Assembly: GCA_003427395.1 (NCBI GenBank)
Contig: BFEA01000038.1
Span: 445,442 to 470,447 of the forward strand
Direction: 5' to 3'
Source: Chara braunii
Taxonomy: Eukaryota; Streptophyta; Charophyceae; Charales; Characeae
DNA: 25,006 bases
Shown here: positions 9,413 through 18,709 of the stretch, piece by piece
How the letters are laid out: every line of letters starts with the position of its first letter
Numbering within the stretch: position 1 is the first letter of the stretch
The notes under the pieces: model-generated
Databases searched by the model: none
Seen by the model: the letters and a program-made list of their open reading frames with translations, nothing else
Told to the model about the DNA's origin: nothing
Position numbers and translations under genes: made by a program

Positions 9413-9462
9413 GAAACGCCCCCACCAGTTTTTTTTTTTTTTTTTGAAACGCCCCCACCAGT
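9413..9462. mobile_element. Poly(T) insertion with 17-bp target duplication
   Basis: GAAACGCCCCCACCAGT occurs at 9413-9429 and 9446-9462, separated by T only. On the minus strand this is a pure poly(A) insertion. Confidence 0.65.
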
Positions 9463-9548
9463 TGCTCCCCACCAATAGATGGAGCCTCTCCCCAGGTGCT
9501 AGTGGTGTCTGCTCTTATCCGCACCACTAACACTGGTGGGGGCGTTTC
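9446..9548. repeat. Inverted repeat with homopolymer flanks
   Basis: GAAACGCCCCCACCAGT (9446-9462) is the exact reverse complement of ACTGGTGGGGGCGTTTC (9532-9548). T16 lies outside the left arm and A~20 outside the right arm, so the stem could extend. A smaller inner stem TAGTGGTG / CACCACTA is also present. Confidence 0.75.
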
Positions 9549-9569
9549 TCCAAAAAAAAAAAAAAAAAA

Positions 9570-10034
9570 AAAGATGGAATCTCTTAAGCTGCGCTTACCT
9601 GGTCTTCGACTCTCTAGCCTCCAGTGTGGATTTTGTGTAATCTCATTTGTGCATGTATGTGCGTGTGCACTCATCGGTGACGAGCTGGGAGGCTCATTGC
9701 ACAAGGAACAAGCGAGGATAAATAATAATAATAATAATATAATATTATAATGATTATAAAAAAAAGCGTGATGATACGCTTCACCACAGAGCCCATCTTT
9801 GGCAGATCCAGACAGTCTGGACTGAGATCAGGACGTTCGGATCGTAGTCATGATCATTACAGCACTCTCCAGCGTGGCAATTGCCTTTTCAATACAAGGC
9901 TAGGGGTGTCCAGACGACCAAAAAGACGCCAAACAAGCAAAAACAAAACTTTTAAAAAAGACCATAAAGGGTCATTGCAGTACAACGGATTCACATGACC
10001 CGGGCGGCCCGGCTGAGCCTACAGGCCCTAAGCA
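9570..10034. other. No gene recognised; broken end of a CCTAGG-type element at 9990-10024
   Basis: There is an (AAT)n stretch at ~9720-9750. GACCCGGGCGGCCCGGCTGA followed by GCCTACAGG near 9998-10026 resembles the right end of the element at 10041-10338, so a truncated relative is likely. The rest is unassigned. Confidence 0.4.
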
Positions 10035-10040
10035 TATGAA

Positions 10041-10338
10041 CCTAGGCTACCAGAGTGGCCCGGGTCCACTTGCCCGGGCGGGCAAAAAGGAAATAAAAAA
10101 ATAAAAAATAAAAATTATATTTTTATTTAAATTTTTATTTTAAATTTGGTTAAGAATTTCGATGTGACTCTGAGGCAAAAGTGGTTCAGTTTATTTTTCT
10201 GCATAACATAGTTTTCTTTCGGAGTTTTTGGATTTTTTTTTTGTTTGTTTTTTTTTCGGCTTGGACCTTCCCTGCTCCTTGCACGGCCAGGCCGCCCGGA
10301 AAATAGGGTGACCCGGGCGGCCCGGCTGGTAGCCTAGG
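10041..10338 (-). mobile_element. CCTAGG-ended inverted-repeat element with 6-bp target duplication
   Basis: Terminal repeats CCTAGGCTACCAG (left) and CTGGTAGCCTAGG (right) are perfect over 13 bp and continue into CCCGGG-rich sequence. TATGAA flanks both sides (10035-10040, 10339-10344). Read on the minus strand the interior has ATGCAGAAAAATAAACTGAA then CTTTTGCCTCAGAG, as in the relatives at 10462 and 20005, so this copy is inverted relative to them. No ORF. Confidence 0.75.
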
Positions 10339-10461
10339 TATGAACCGAATAAAACAACCCCCCAGGCCTGAAACGTCACTACTCTCACCACACTACTGTG
10401 ATTATTTTCATGAGCCAAACCATTTTCGCACAAATATTTTTTTTAATGAGCCAAAGCCAAA

Positions 10462-10543
10462 CCTCAGCTACCAGCCGGGCGGGCCGCCCGTGTCACCTTG
10501 TTTGCCCACGCGGCCCGGCCGTGCAAGGACCAAAGAAGGCCCC

Positions 10544-10579
<36 letters not shown>

Positions 10580-10718
10580 ACAAAAAAAAGAAGTCATGCA
10601 GAAAAATAAGCTGAACAACTTTTGCCTCAGGGTCAGCATCGAAACTCTTTACCAATTGTTTTTTTTTGCGGGGGCCCCCATCCGGGCGAGTGGACCCGAG
10701 CCACTCTCGTAGCCTAGG
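10462..10718 (+). mobile_element. CCTAGG-ended inverted-repeat element with 6-bp target duplication
   Basis: Left end CCTCAGCTACCAG, right end CTCGTAGCCTAGG, with GCCAAA flanking both sides (10456-10461 and 10719-10724). The interior contains CCGTGCAAGGACCA, a long A-run, ATGCAGAAAAATAAGCTGAA and CAACTTTTGCCTCAGGGTCA. The interior order matches 20005-20270. Confidence 0.75.
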
Positions 10719-10724
10719 GCCAAA

Positions 10725-11492
10725 CCATTTTCCTAGTTCAGTTTTAATTTAAAATGTTTTTCCCTGATGCGGGGTAAGCTAAACAACATGCCTGATTTTT
10801 TCCGGACCTTTTCATTGCCGGAAATTGGACTAAAAGATCGCCGAAGTCAAGGTCATCTCAAACACAACCTCCTGGTAGGCCGAGACTTTCAGAGAATCGT
10901 GTCATGTCCACTCAAATGGCCCAATTCAGGCTGCACTGGCGTTTCCAAGACCCTAAAGGGCCTAAAGACCAAAAGCCTGGCAAATGCCTATTTCCTTTTT
11001 TTTTTTTTTTTTTTAATTTCAGATCGTAGTAGAGGCCGGATGCTAGGCCTCCGAGGTTCCTGTCGTTGTACTCGACCAGTGGGCAGATCAGATGGCTTGT
11101 GACAGCCTCCTCCCGGACAGTCTCCTCCGGGGGGCATATCATTCGTGAACTTTTTTGTTGTCCTAATCAAATCGCAAGTCGGGCCCTACAGCGGTGCGAC
11201 CCAGACCTTGTCTCTCTAGACCTAGACGTACACCAACCCACGCCTTCTGAGACAAGTCCCCCCGGGCAAATCCCGGTTTCATACAAGCAGCAGAGAAGCA
11301 GAACAAAGGACCGTTCGCATCATGCCTGAAAAAACAGCGGCTATCAGGAGGGAGCACATGGCAGGGAGCAGTGTGCGTGCGCTTTCGCTATCATTCACAT
11401 ATCTCGCGCCACTCACAGAAGTGACTGATCATCATTCACACGGTGTCCATCCAGGTGGCAGCAGCCAAGCCTCTGCCGGCTTACTTACAGGG
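10725..11492. other. No gene recognised
   Basis: Contains a T-run at 10996-11013 and otherwise mixed sequence. No domain, RNA gene or repeat could be supported. Confidence 0.4.
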
Positions 11493-11567
11493 CGGAGCTT
11501 GAAATTTCTTTTCTTTTCTTTTCTTTTCTTTTCTTTTTTCTTTTTTTGTTTCGGAGCTTAAAGTTTC
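11493..11567. mobile_element. (TTTTC)n insertion with 16-bp imperfect target duplication
   Basis: CGGAGCTTGAAATTTC (11493-11508) and CGGAGCTTAAAGTTTC (11552-11567) match at 14 of 16 positions around a TTTTC repeat. On the minus strand this is a GAAAA-type tail. Confidence 0.5.
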
Positions 11568-11703
11568 ATAGCATGACTAAAAAAATATTTAAAAATCCTC
11601 ATTTCAAGATACGTATGGACCGCCGACGGTCGGGATCGGAGATCGGCCCTATGGAGTTCTGTGGATTAGTACTAGCTTTGTATCCAAAACCAGGGTTGCA
11701 TAC

Positions 11704-11775
11704 AGTATTGCAGTCGACCCGTAGGGCCGACCCCGACCGCCGACAGTATTGCAGTCGGCCTGTAGGGCCGACCGG
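11704..11775. repeat. Two tandem ~40-bp units
   Basis: CAGTATTGCAGTCG.CC.GTAGGGCCGACC occurs twice (starting ~11704 and ~11744), within a CCGACGGTCGG-rich context. Confidence 0.7.
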
Positions 11776-12700
11776 TTGGCGGTCTGCCGACCAGTTAGAA
11801 AACAACCATCTACTGATTTCAAAACTGAGTTGGGTGATGTACTGCACTTGCTGAGTACAGCCCAAATCCGCTGAGAAACTTTTGGGGATGGGAGGGGGGG
11901 GGGGGAGGGGGCCTCCTTAGCTTTATATCCAACACCTACGATCTCTGAAAAACAGAAATATTTGGTTTCCATAAGCTTCACTTTATTTATTTTGATGATC
12001 GACAACCGTTGGATCGTTCCAGAATGCTACGGGATCGAGGCCCCATTGGTGCACTATTTTCGTGCTTGCCTCTGCTGGCGAAGCATGGAGGAGGCCCCAC
12101 TGGTGCGCGATATGTATGTTAAAGTCTGCCAACCCCAGGTAAGAGCCTCCTAGCATAAACATAGAACCGCCAGTGGGGTCTGCTCGCCTCTGGTACACGA
12201 TTCCCCCCCCTCTAACGAGCAAAAAAAAGGGGGAGGCAGCAGCGATGCACCCTACCCTGCAAGTCGCCCTCGTCTGCTTCGGCAGCTCCATGCCTAATTT
12301 CCGAGAGCAGCGTCCAAATGCGATCCTTTAAGTCCTTGTCGTTCACCTAATCAACTCGAGCAGCGCACAGAAACAAAGCGGAACAAAATAGAAAATAAAA
12401 ACGTTAAGAAAAACACAAAGTGGAAAACAAAGAACGAACAAGAGTGAGAGTTGATTGCAGAGAGAAGCACATAACCACATTCGTTTGATCCAAAAACTTT
12501 TCAGCAGAGCATTAAGAAAACCACAACAAAAGCAAAAAGTGAGACTGGGGGGCGTGTGAAGTTGGGGGCGTTTAAAAGGCGGGAAGGAGAGGGAAGGGGG
12601 GGGGGAGGGGCATAAAGATTGGCGAACATAAGACGACATGAAGACCACAATAAGTGTATAAAACGACTCAGGCCCGCCAGGGGACCCGCAAAGGAATAGT
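11776..12700. other. No gene recognised
   Basis: GAGGCCCCA.TGGTGC occurs twice near 12037 and 12091. G-runs lie at 11896-11908 and 12597-12607. A CAG|GTAAGA donor-like string near 12138 follows a short open frame, but nothing around it supports an exon. Confidence 0.35.
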
Positions 12701-13243
12701 ACTACCGTCTTCACCCGAAAATAACGCCCGGGCGTTATATTCAACTTACCCTAAAAAGATCAGATTTTTGTTTTTACTCTCTTTTCCTCAAATAGAACGC
12801 CCCTTCGAATATATCACCCCTTCGAATATAACGCCCCTTCACATATAACGCCCGGGCGTTATATTCGAATAAAAGTTATAGAACGCCCGGGCGTTATATT
12901 TGAATGTCTCATGGGCAGAGTGCCTTGTAGAGGTAGTATAGATGGGTTTGAAACGGCGGGGAGGGGGTATACATGGGTTTTAAAGGGGGTTAAAAGGGGG
13001 TTTGACTTCCAAGGGGCATAATTCGGTTTGATTTTATGTTTTTAGTTTTTATTTCCAAGTTTATTTAGCGACCCTCAGCCAAAAGATGGTCGCATTCCAA
13101 TTCGGCACAACATATTTTTTTAAAAGAAGTTTCTAATTATTTTTTCCCCGGAAATTTGGCCCCCCACCGAAGTTGCCCGGCGGGCGGCGGGCGTTATATT
13201 CGTATACAAGGCCCGGGCGTTATTTTCGGGTGAAGACGGTAGT
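12701..13243. mobile_element. TIR element, TACCGTCTTCACCCGAATAG family, long copy
   Basis: 33-bp perfect terminal inverted repeats: 12701-12733 (begins ACTACCGTCTTCACCCGAAA, ends AACGCCCGGGC) and 13211-13243. The element is 543 bp long. Inside are repeated palindromes around GCCCGGGC, one perfect over 22 bp at 12843-12864, and ATATAACGCCCC units. CGACCCTCAGCCAAAAG at ~13068 matches the interior block of the CCTAGG family read on the other strand. No transposase ORF and no clear target duplication. Confidence 0.8.
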
Positions 13244-13840
13244 TGAAAATGGCACGGGTTTTCGCATTGCAAAATGTGGGGGCTGGGGGGGGTCGGGGGG
13301 TAGGGGGGTTAAAGACGGTAGAATACAGGGGGAAAGGCTCAAAACCACAACTTTCACCGACTAGCAAATACCCGGCATTGTAAGCTGGCCTGAGAAGACG
13401 GCAGAGAAACACCATAGCGCACAGCAGCAAGGCACACAAGGGGCCTTAGGGGGGGGTGTACTTTATGCACTTCCCCTCCCCCCAAAAAAAACCTCTATGG
13501 GTGGCCTAAAGAAGACCTTCCCAAAGCCTAGCGAACTCAAGATGTTGAAAATGGAACGGAACATGATGATAGGCAAGTAAACGATAACTTCGATAAGTCG
13601 AGCAGCAAAGCAAACAAGAGAAACAAAAAGGAAACAAGATGATGGGGAGGGCAGGGGGGTAAACAAATGGAGGGGAGAGGGCACAGGAAATCCAGATAAA
13701 CTTGATAGAGAGAAATAAAGCCATAGCAGGAAAAGTCGAAAAAGCATGAAAGCACACATCACGTTCCATATAAGTAAAAAAGCTGCAAACATAACTTAAA
13801 TAATCCACAGTTCATTTTCCAGAGGTTGCAGCAACACCTT
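13244..13840. other. No gene recognised
   Basis: G-rich runs at 13285-13310 and 13447-13458. The remainder is unassigned. Confidence 0.35.
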
Positions 13841-13874
13841 CGAGAGAGCACGCGCGCGCGAGAGCGAGTGAGCG

Positions 13875-13876
<2 letters not shown>

Positions 13877-13926
<50 letters not shown>

Positions 13927-14036
13927 CATGAGGGAGAAGAGCAGGGGGCAGGGAGGAGGGGAGTGAGAGAGTGAATGTGTGAGAGAGAGAGAGAGAGGGG
14001 GGAGAGAGAGGGAGAGAGAGAGGGAGGGGGGGGGGG

Positions 14037-14092
<56 letters not shown>
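13877..14092. repeat. (GA)n-rich tract, ~215 bp
   Basis: Perfect (GA)n at about 13879-13918 and 14043-14092, with G-rich and AG-rich interruptions between. Long frames across it are repeat artefacts. Confidence 0.95.
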
Positions 14093-14436
14093 AACGCACC
14101 GATGGCAGTAATGAGCCCACAATCTCACAGATTGACTTGACTCGAAAATTGTTGTTGGATGGAGGGGCAACAGCTTCTTCATATAACAACCTGTGCAAGG
14201 GTACAGAACATAGCGATCGCCAATTCATTCAGAAAGACAAGGTACGACGAGACTAAGGATATATCCCTCCTCTGACATCTCAACCCACCAACTCCTAATA
14301 TTGAGAGGGAGGCTACAAGTGACAGGAAGAAGCCCACATACACACCCCATTAGATGGCAATCATGCAACCCTATTCCACTCCACAAATTGACAAGACAGG
14401 AGTTCGATCAATTGCAGTTAACTAATCGCAGCCATC

Positions 14437-14437
<1 letters not shown>
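14093..14437. other. No gene recognised
   Basis: Unique-looking sequence between two microsatellites, with no supported ORF or repeat. Confidence 0.35.

Positions 14438-14468
<31 letters not shown>
14438..14468. repeat. (CT)n microsatellite
   Basis: About 15 CT units. Confidence 0.9.
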
Positions 14469-14469
<1 letters not shown>

Positions 14470-14616
14470 GCAACTGGCTATAGCAACTGAGCTATAGCAC
14501 CTGGCTATAGCAACTGAGCCATGGCAACAGGCCATAGCAACTGGCTATAGCAACTGAGCTATAGCACCTGGCTATAGCAACTGAGCCATGGCAACAGGCC
14601 ATAGCAACTGGCTATA
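14469..14616. repeat. 67-bp tandem repeat, 2.2 copies
   Basis: Two identical 67-bp units (14469, 14536) plus the start of a third (14603). Each is built of 13-14-bp sub-units AGCAACTGGCTAT, AGCAACTGAGCTAT and AGCACCTGGCTAT. Decayed relatives (GTATAGCC…GGCTATAC) continue to about 14870. Confidence 0.9.
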
Positions 14617-14889
14617 CTAGTTATACAGTATGGTTATACAACAGTGTAACTGGCTGGTTGGCATGACCAGGTACACACTGCAGCAAAACTGGCCGTAGCA
14701 GCTGCCTATACATTACAATGTATAGTCTGTGGCAAAAAAGGGATATGGTTGCTATACGCCACCGCTGTAGGATATAGCCAATGGCTATACTCTAGTGCTG
14801 TTGGTATGAAAGGAATAGGGTTGCTTGCAATATAGTACAACGCCATCGGGTATAGCCAGTTGCTGTACTCACAATGCAGTCTGACCATT

Positions 14890-15316
14890 TTAGTACGCCA
14901 ATGGAGAAACAACAGGGGAAAAAAATAAAAATAAAAACTTGGAAATCGAAAATGCTTTAAATGCACATATAAAATTTTCAGAATTCACAACAAAAACTTC
15001 GACAAATCTTGAGGGGAAATTTTTAAAGCAGCACCGACACACACAAAAAAAGCACCACCTCCAATAACAAAAGGAGTCAAAAGAAGCGTCAAAAAAAGAA
15101 AAGAAGCGTCAAAAAAAGAAAAGAAGCACCAACAACAAATATAAAAGAAGCACCAACCAAAAGAAAAAGCAGCACCAATGGACAAAAGTCAGCACCAGAG
15201 ACAGAAAAATAATCGCCAAAAAAAAAAAAAAAAAAAAAAAAACAGTGCAAGATTGTTCAGTGCTACATTTCCCTCCTTCAGCTATAGCCCAACGACTGCC
15301 AGCGAGACCATTACCG
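14890..15316. other. A-rich region with short AAGAAGC(G)TC repeats
   Basis: AGAAGCGTCAAAAAAAGAAA occurs twice in tandem (~15082-15122), with AGAAGCACCAAC variants after it and an A~25 run at 15218-15242. Non-coding. Confidence 0.5.
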
Positions 15317-15464
15317 TTGACAACAACAAAAAAGAAGGGAACCTGGGAAATATCACGACTCTCGGGTGGTCCGGCCGATGCAGTATACCATTGACGACAA
15401 CAAAAAAGAAGGGAACCTGGGAAATATCACGACTCGCGGGTCGTCTGGCCGATGCCGTCTATTA
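15317..15464. repeat. 74-bp tandem duplication
   Basis: TTGAC.ACAACAAAAAAGAA starts at 15317 and 15391 and the copies agree through GGGAACCTGGGAAATATCAC and GGCCGATGC.GT. Confidence 0.85.
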
Positions 15465-15507
15465 ATGTCCCAACGTTATTAGCAGTCTATTAACGTCCGA
15501 ACGTTAG
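15458..15507. repeat. 26-bp direct duplication
   Basis: GTCTATTAA.GTCC.AACGTTA occurs at ~15458 and ~15484. Confidence 0.75.
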
Positions 15508-15565
15508 CAGACTTGGTCGACCGAGGTGGGTGACAATAAAAAAAAAAAAGGTGGGTATTGGTGGT

Positions 15566-16007
15566 AGATTGGTGGCCTGCGAACCAGGACACTCGGTTCC
15601 TGTCGGCAATCACAGTAGATTGCAATGGGTAAAGGGTGGGTAGAAGAGTGTCCGGGGGGTTCAAAAAGGGACACTGTAAGCACTCCTCTCGGTCGTAACA
15701 GGCCGGGGTCAGACCGGTACTTCTAGGTCTGTGAAAGCTGTAGTCTTGGTAGGATAGCCAAGTAGAGGAAGCCTTTAAAGAGGTAGAGTGGAAGCAAACA
15801 AGTGGCTAGAGAGGAATTAAGATGTTTAGGAGTAGGCTGTGGCCCATTTAAGGAGTTATGCTATGGAACAACACAGGTATAAGCGAAACTTGCTGAGGCT
15901 GCCAGGATAACTCCGGGTCGAATTGTGAGGATCCCCGGCCTCGATTTACATTGAATTTTGGAATGAATTGAATGTCAAAAAAAGAAAAAAAAGATTGGTG
16001 GCCTGCG
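15566..16007 (+). mobile_element. ~410-bp A-tailed retroposon with 16-bp target duplication
   Basis: AGATTGGTGGCCTGCG is found exactly at 15566-15581 and 15992-16007. The insert (15582-15991) ends in an A-rich tail (AAAAAAAGAAAAAAAA), as in SINEs or processed RNA copies. A TAGCCAAGTAGAGG string near 15756 resembles a pol III A-box and GGGTCGAATTGTG near 15915 weakly resembles a B-box, but they are not at the 5' end as in a standard tRNA-SINE. The source RNA is not identified. Confidence 0.7.
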
Positions 16008-16189
16008 GGTTAGGGGTGGAAGGAGGCAACCCCCCTGAAGATGATGGTATGGCAGCCATCGAAACGAGGCGTCCGGGACTCCAGAAACCTGTGAGTGTTA
16101 AATTCCAGGGTACACGTAGTTCTTCTGTTTCACAAATTTTGTGATTCTCCATCCACATCTACAAATGCACGTGCTCCAACAACCCAAAA

Positions 16190-16250
16190 AAAAAATAATA
16201 ATACTAATAATAAATTAAAAAATAAAAAATAAAAAATAAAAAATAAAAAT
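16190..16250. repeat. (AAAAAT)n / (AAT)n tract
   Basis: AT-rich simple repeat with AAAAAT units. Confidence 0.85.
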
Positions 16251-16255
16251 CAAAC

Positions 16256-16476
16256 CGTTGTTGTTTCCGTGCTCAACCCAGTCAATCAGCTTCTCATTGA
16301 CCACCAACTTTTAAAAATATATATATTGTTGCTTCCGTACTCAACCAAGTCAACGGTAGTACGGAAATATTTAATCAGCTTCTTACCGACCAGGAATTTT
16401 TCAGAAAAAAAAAAAAAAAAAATCATTGCTTACGTGCTCAAGCAGTCTATCAGCTTCTCGTCGACCACCAACTTTT
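16256..16476. repeat. Three tandem copies of a ~55-bp unit
   Basis: Units start near 16256, 16326 and 16424: TTG.T.CCGT.CTCAA.C.AGTC, then ATCAGCTTCT, then GACCA.CAACTTTT. The second has a 19-bp insertion (GGTAGTACGGAAATATTTA), and an A-run separates units 2 and 3. Confidence 0.75.
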
Positions 16477-17012
16477 CGTCGAAGTCCGCCTTGCAATCCC
16501 ACAGAAATCGTTTCACGGGAGTCCGTGATGCGTCTGCGGCCGAAGTCGTCGTTCTCATCGACATATCCCCCCTGCGCTCTAATCGAATCGAATGAATCGA
16601 ATCGAGGTTCGGAGAGAGACGATACCACTCAACGCTGCTGCCCCGTCACAAGCCAAGGCGGAAAACACTTTTTGATGACGTCAACTCAATTGCAAAGAAG
16701 CACAATGCGCTTAACACGACGATAATGATCGACGGCAGCCACACGGCTTCGGCAAGCGCCACGTCGACAGCACAAGGCAGTCCGGACACGACCCGTCCCA
16801 ACTCCGACAAAAAACACCTTCAAGCCTTGTTGACGTCTCCTTGTCCACGGTCTGCAGTGATGGATCTGATGCCACATCAGCAGAAAAATCAACAATTGCA
16901 TCCATCAGGAAAATAGAAAACGATAATCATATTCATTTACCAAATAAACCACTAATATAGTAATTTACTAATTTCTGAATATATTAATTTAATTTACTAT
17001 ATTAATATATCA
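16477..17012. other. No gene recognised
   Basis: Mixed sequence ending in an AT-rich stretch (16920-17010). Confidence 0.35.
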
Positions 17013-17075
17013 TCAAACAGAGCTGCCCGGAAAACCGTACGCAGAGAGGGAGAACAGGACAACAAACGAGGGGCT
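17013..17075. repeat. Truncated member of the hammerhead-bearing repeat family
   Basis: TCAAACAGAGCTGCCCGG, CGCAGAGAGGGAGAA and GGACAACAAACGAGGGGCT match 24171-24230 and 24489-24561. The match stops right before the ribozyme segment. An undetermined base (N) lies just downstream at 17086. Confidence 0.8.
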
Positions 17076-17097
17076 TAAAAAAAGGNGTAAAAAAGTT

Positions 17098-17128
17098 AAA
17101 AAACGCCAAAAAAAAAAAAAAAAACGCC
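17098..17128. mobile_element. Possible poly(A) insertion with short target duplication
   Basis: AAAAAACGCC (17098-17107) and AAAAACGCC (ending 17128) flank A-only sequence. The A-rich target makes the duplication length ambiguous, so this is weaker than the cases at 8271 and 9413. Confidence 0.35.
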
Positions 17129-17217
17129 AAATCTGATGACGAAGCCACCAGCCAGCATCAATGTGTCAAGGCAAAAAAAAAAGAGGCGGCAAAATGGGAA
17201 AAGGCTGCCGACAAAAT

Positions 17218-17420
17218 GGCGGGAACAGCAAGCAACAGCGTGATAGGGAAAGGCGGGAAAGTGGGAAAGGGCCCTTAAAAAAAATGGCGGGAACCGCAAG
17301 CAACAACGTGACAGGAAAAGGCGGGAAAATGGGAAAGGGCCCCATAGAAAAGGCGGGAGCAGCAAGCAACAACGTGACAGGAAAAGGCGGGAAAAGGCGG
17401 GAAAAGGCGGGAAAAGTGGG
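17218..17420. repeat. Three tandem ~66-bp GGCGGGAA-rich units
   Basis: Units near 17218, 17286 and 17352: GGCGGGA.C.GCAAGCAAC, A.CGTGA.AGG.AAAGGCGGG, then GGGAAAGGGCCC. The last unit ends in extra GGCGGGAAAA copies. Confidence 0.85.
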
Positions 17421-17429
17421 GGCTTAAAC

Positions 17430-18285
17430 ACAGGAAGGGCCCCGTACAAAAAAGCGCGGGAACAGCGTATCGTAAGGAAAGGGCTTGTCGGAAAGAATGT
17501 ATGTGACGCCATACTGACACTAGGAGGTTCATCAATGTATCTGACTGCACTTATGTTCAGAATTGAGTGGAAAAAGGCCCAGTGTGAGTATGCCCTGGGT
17601 ATGTGTTTCGGTTTTTTTTTTTTCTTTCGTTCGTTGTTTTTTAAAGAGGGCACGCTTTGCCGACCCTTTTGATAAATAAAAAAAAAGAGAAAGAGGAGGA
17701 GCGAGGACGTAGGCAAAAGGAGGAGAAACGCAGGGAGTTTTCTTTTTTATTTAAAAAAAAAAAAGCTGCCTTCTCCTCATCGGGGGACAGCCATATATTT
17801 TTCTCTCACGATTTAAAGATATGTTCCATGACAGGAGTGGGGATTTTTTTTTTCTTTCTAAAGAGGGGTAATAAAACTAGGACAGGGCATGTTCCACTTT
17901 TTCTTCTCTCAATTTCACCTTTTTTTTTTTTTTTTTTTTTTCCACTATCTACCGACCACTTTCGTCATCAACAAAAAGAGGGCAAAAAAAATATATAAAA
18001 AATCCTACCCAGCGAAACGTGGAACCCACCTACGACGAGAGAGAGAGAGAGAACGAATCAGTCCAATATCTAAAATCCATGGCCCGTCGAACAAAAAAAA
18101 AAAAAAAAGAAACTGAGAGAGAGGGGAAGAGAGAGAGAGATATAAGGGCGTACTGGCACTGCCACTTTTCTCAATGCATCTGGCGGCAAGTGCGACTAGA
18201 GGGAAATGCATTTGACCCGCAATCACGTCCAGAGCTCAGTCTAAAGAGCACTAGTGAGAATGCCCTAACTAGAACAAAATACAGA
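17430..18285. other. No gene recognised; many homopolymer runs
   Basis: T-runs at 17612-17622 and 17921-17941, A-runs at 17752-17764 and 18093-18108, and short GA tracts near 18038 and 18131. The longest frames here are low-complexity artefacts. Confidence 0.4.
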
Positions 18286-18480
18286 AAAAAGAGCGGGAAA
18301 TACAATGGGCCGGGAGAAAAAAAGAGCGGGAAGTGAAGATAGATACCAGCGAAACTGGAAATACAATGGGCCGGGAGAACAATACACAGAAAAAAGCGCG
18401 GGAAATAAGCGCGGGCAATTTCGACATGTACGACACGTGGCCACGCGTACTTGGCGAAATTAGCGCGGGAAGTGGAGATA
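18286..18480. repeat. Degenerate GCGGGAA / ATACAATGGGCCGGGAG repeats
   Basis: GGAAATACAATGGGCCGGGA appears near 18295 and 18356, with GCGCGGGAA-type units after each. Confidence 0.7.
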
Positions 18481-18581
18481 CCGGCGAAACGAGACGAGAA
18501 AAAAAAAAAAAAAAAAATATATATCAAATCAGGCAAACAAACTAATCGGGACAACGAACTGGAAAGTAGGCAACCACCATC

Positions 18582-18698
18582 CGTAATTATTATTATTTTA
18601 TTATCATTTAAAAAATAAAACAGCGTAATTATTATTTTATTATCATTTAAAAAATATAACAGCGTAATTATTATTTTATTATCATTTAAAAAATAAAA
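18582..18698. repeat. ~40-bp AT-rich tandem repeat, 3 copies
   Basis: GTAATTATTATTTTATTATC then ATTTAAAAAATA.AAC repeats three times. CTGGAAAGTAGG flanks the array on both sides (18559 and 18699 areas). Confidence 0.85.
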
Positions 18699-18709
18699 CT
18701 GGAAAGTAG

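Noticed and set aside
11962-12153. Short plus-strand frame ending at a CAG|GTAAGA-like donor
   Set aside because: No recognisable protein family, no partner exon, and the region contains duplicated GAGGCCCCA strings, so an old repeat is more likely.
13759-14228. Several overlapping minus-strand frames of 110-140 codons
   Set aside because: They are read through (CT)n repeats in different frames, which is typical of microsatellite artefacts.
17133-17145. CTGATGACGAAG, a possible minimal hammerhead
   Set aside because: No room for stem II and no stem I or cleavage site nearby. Chance match.
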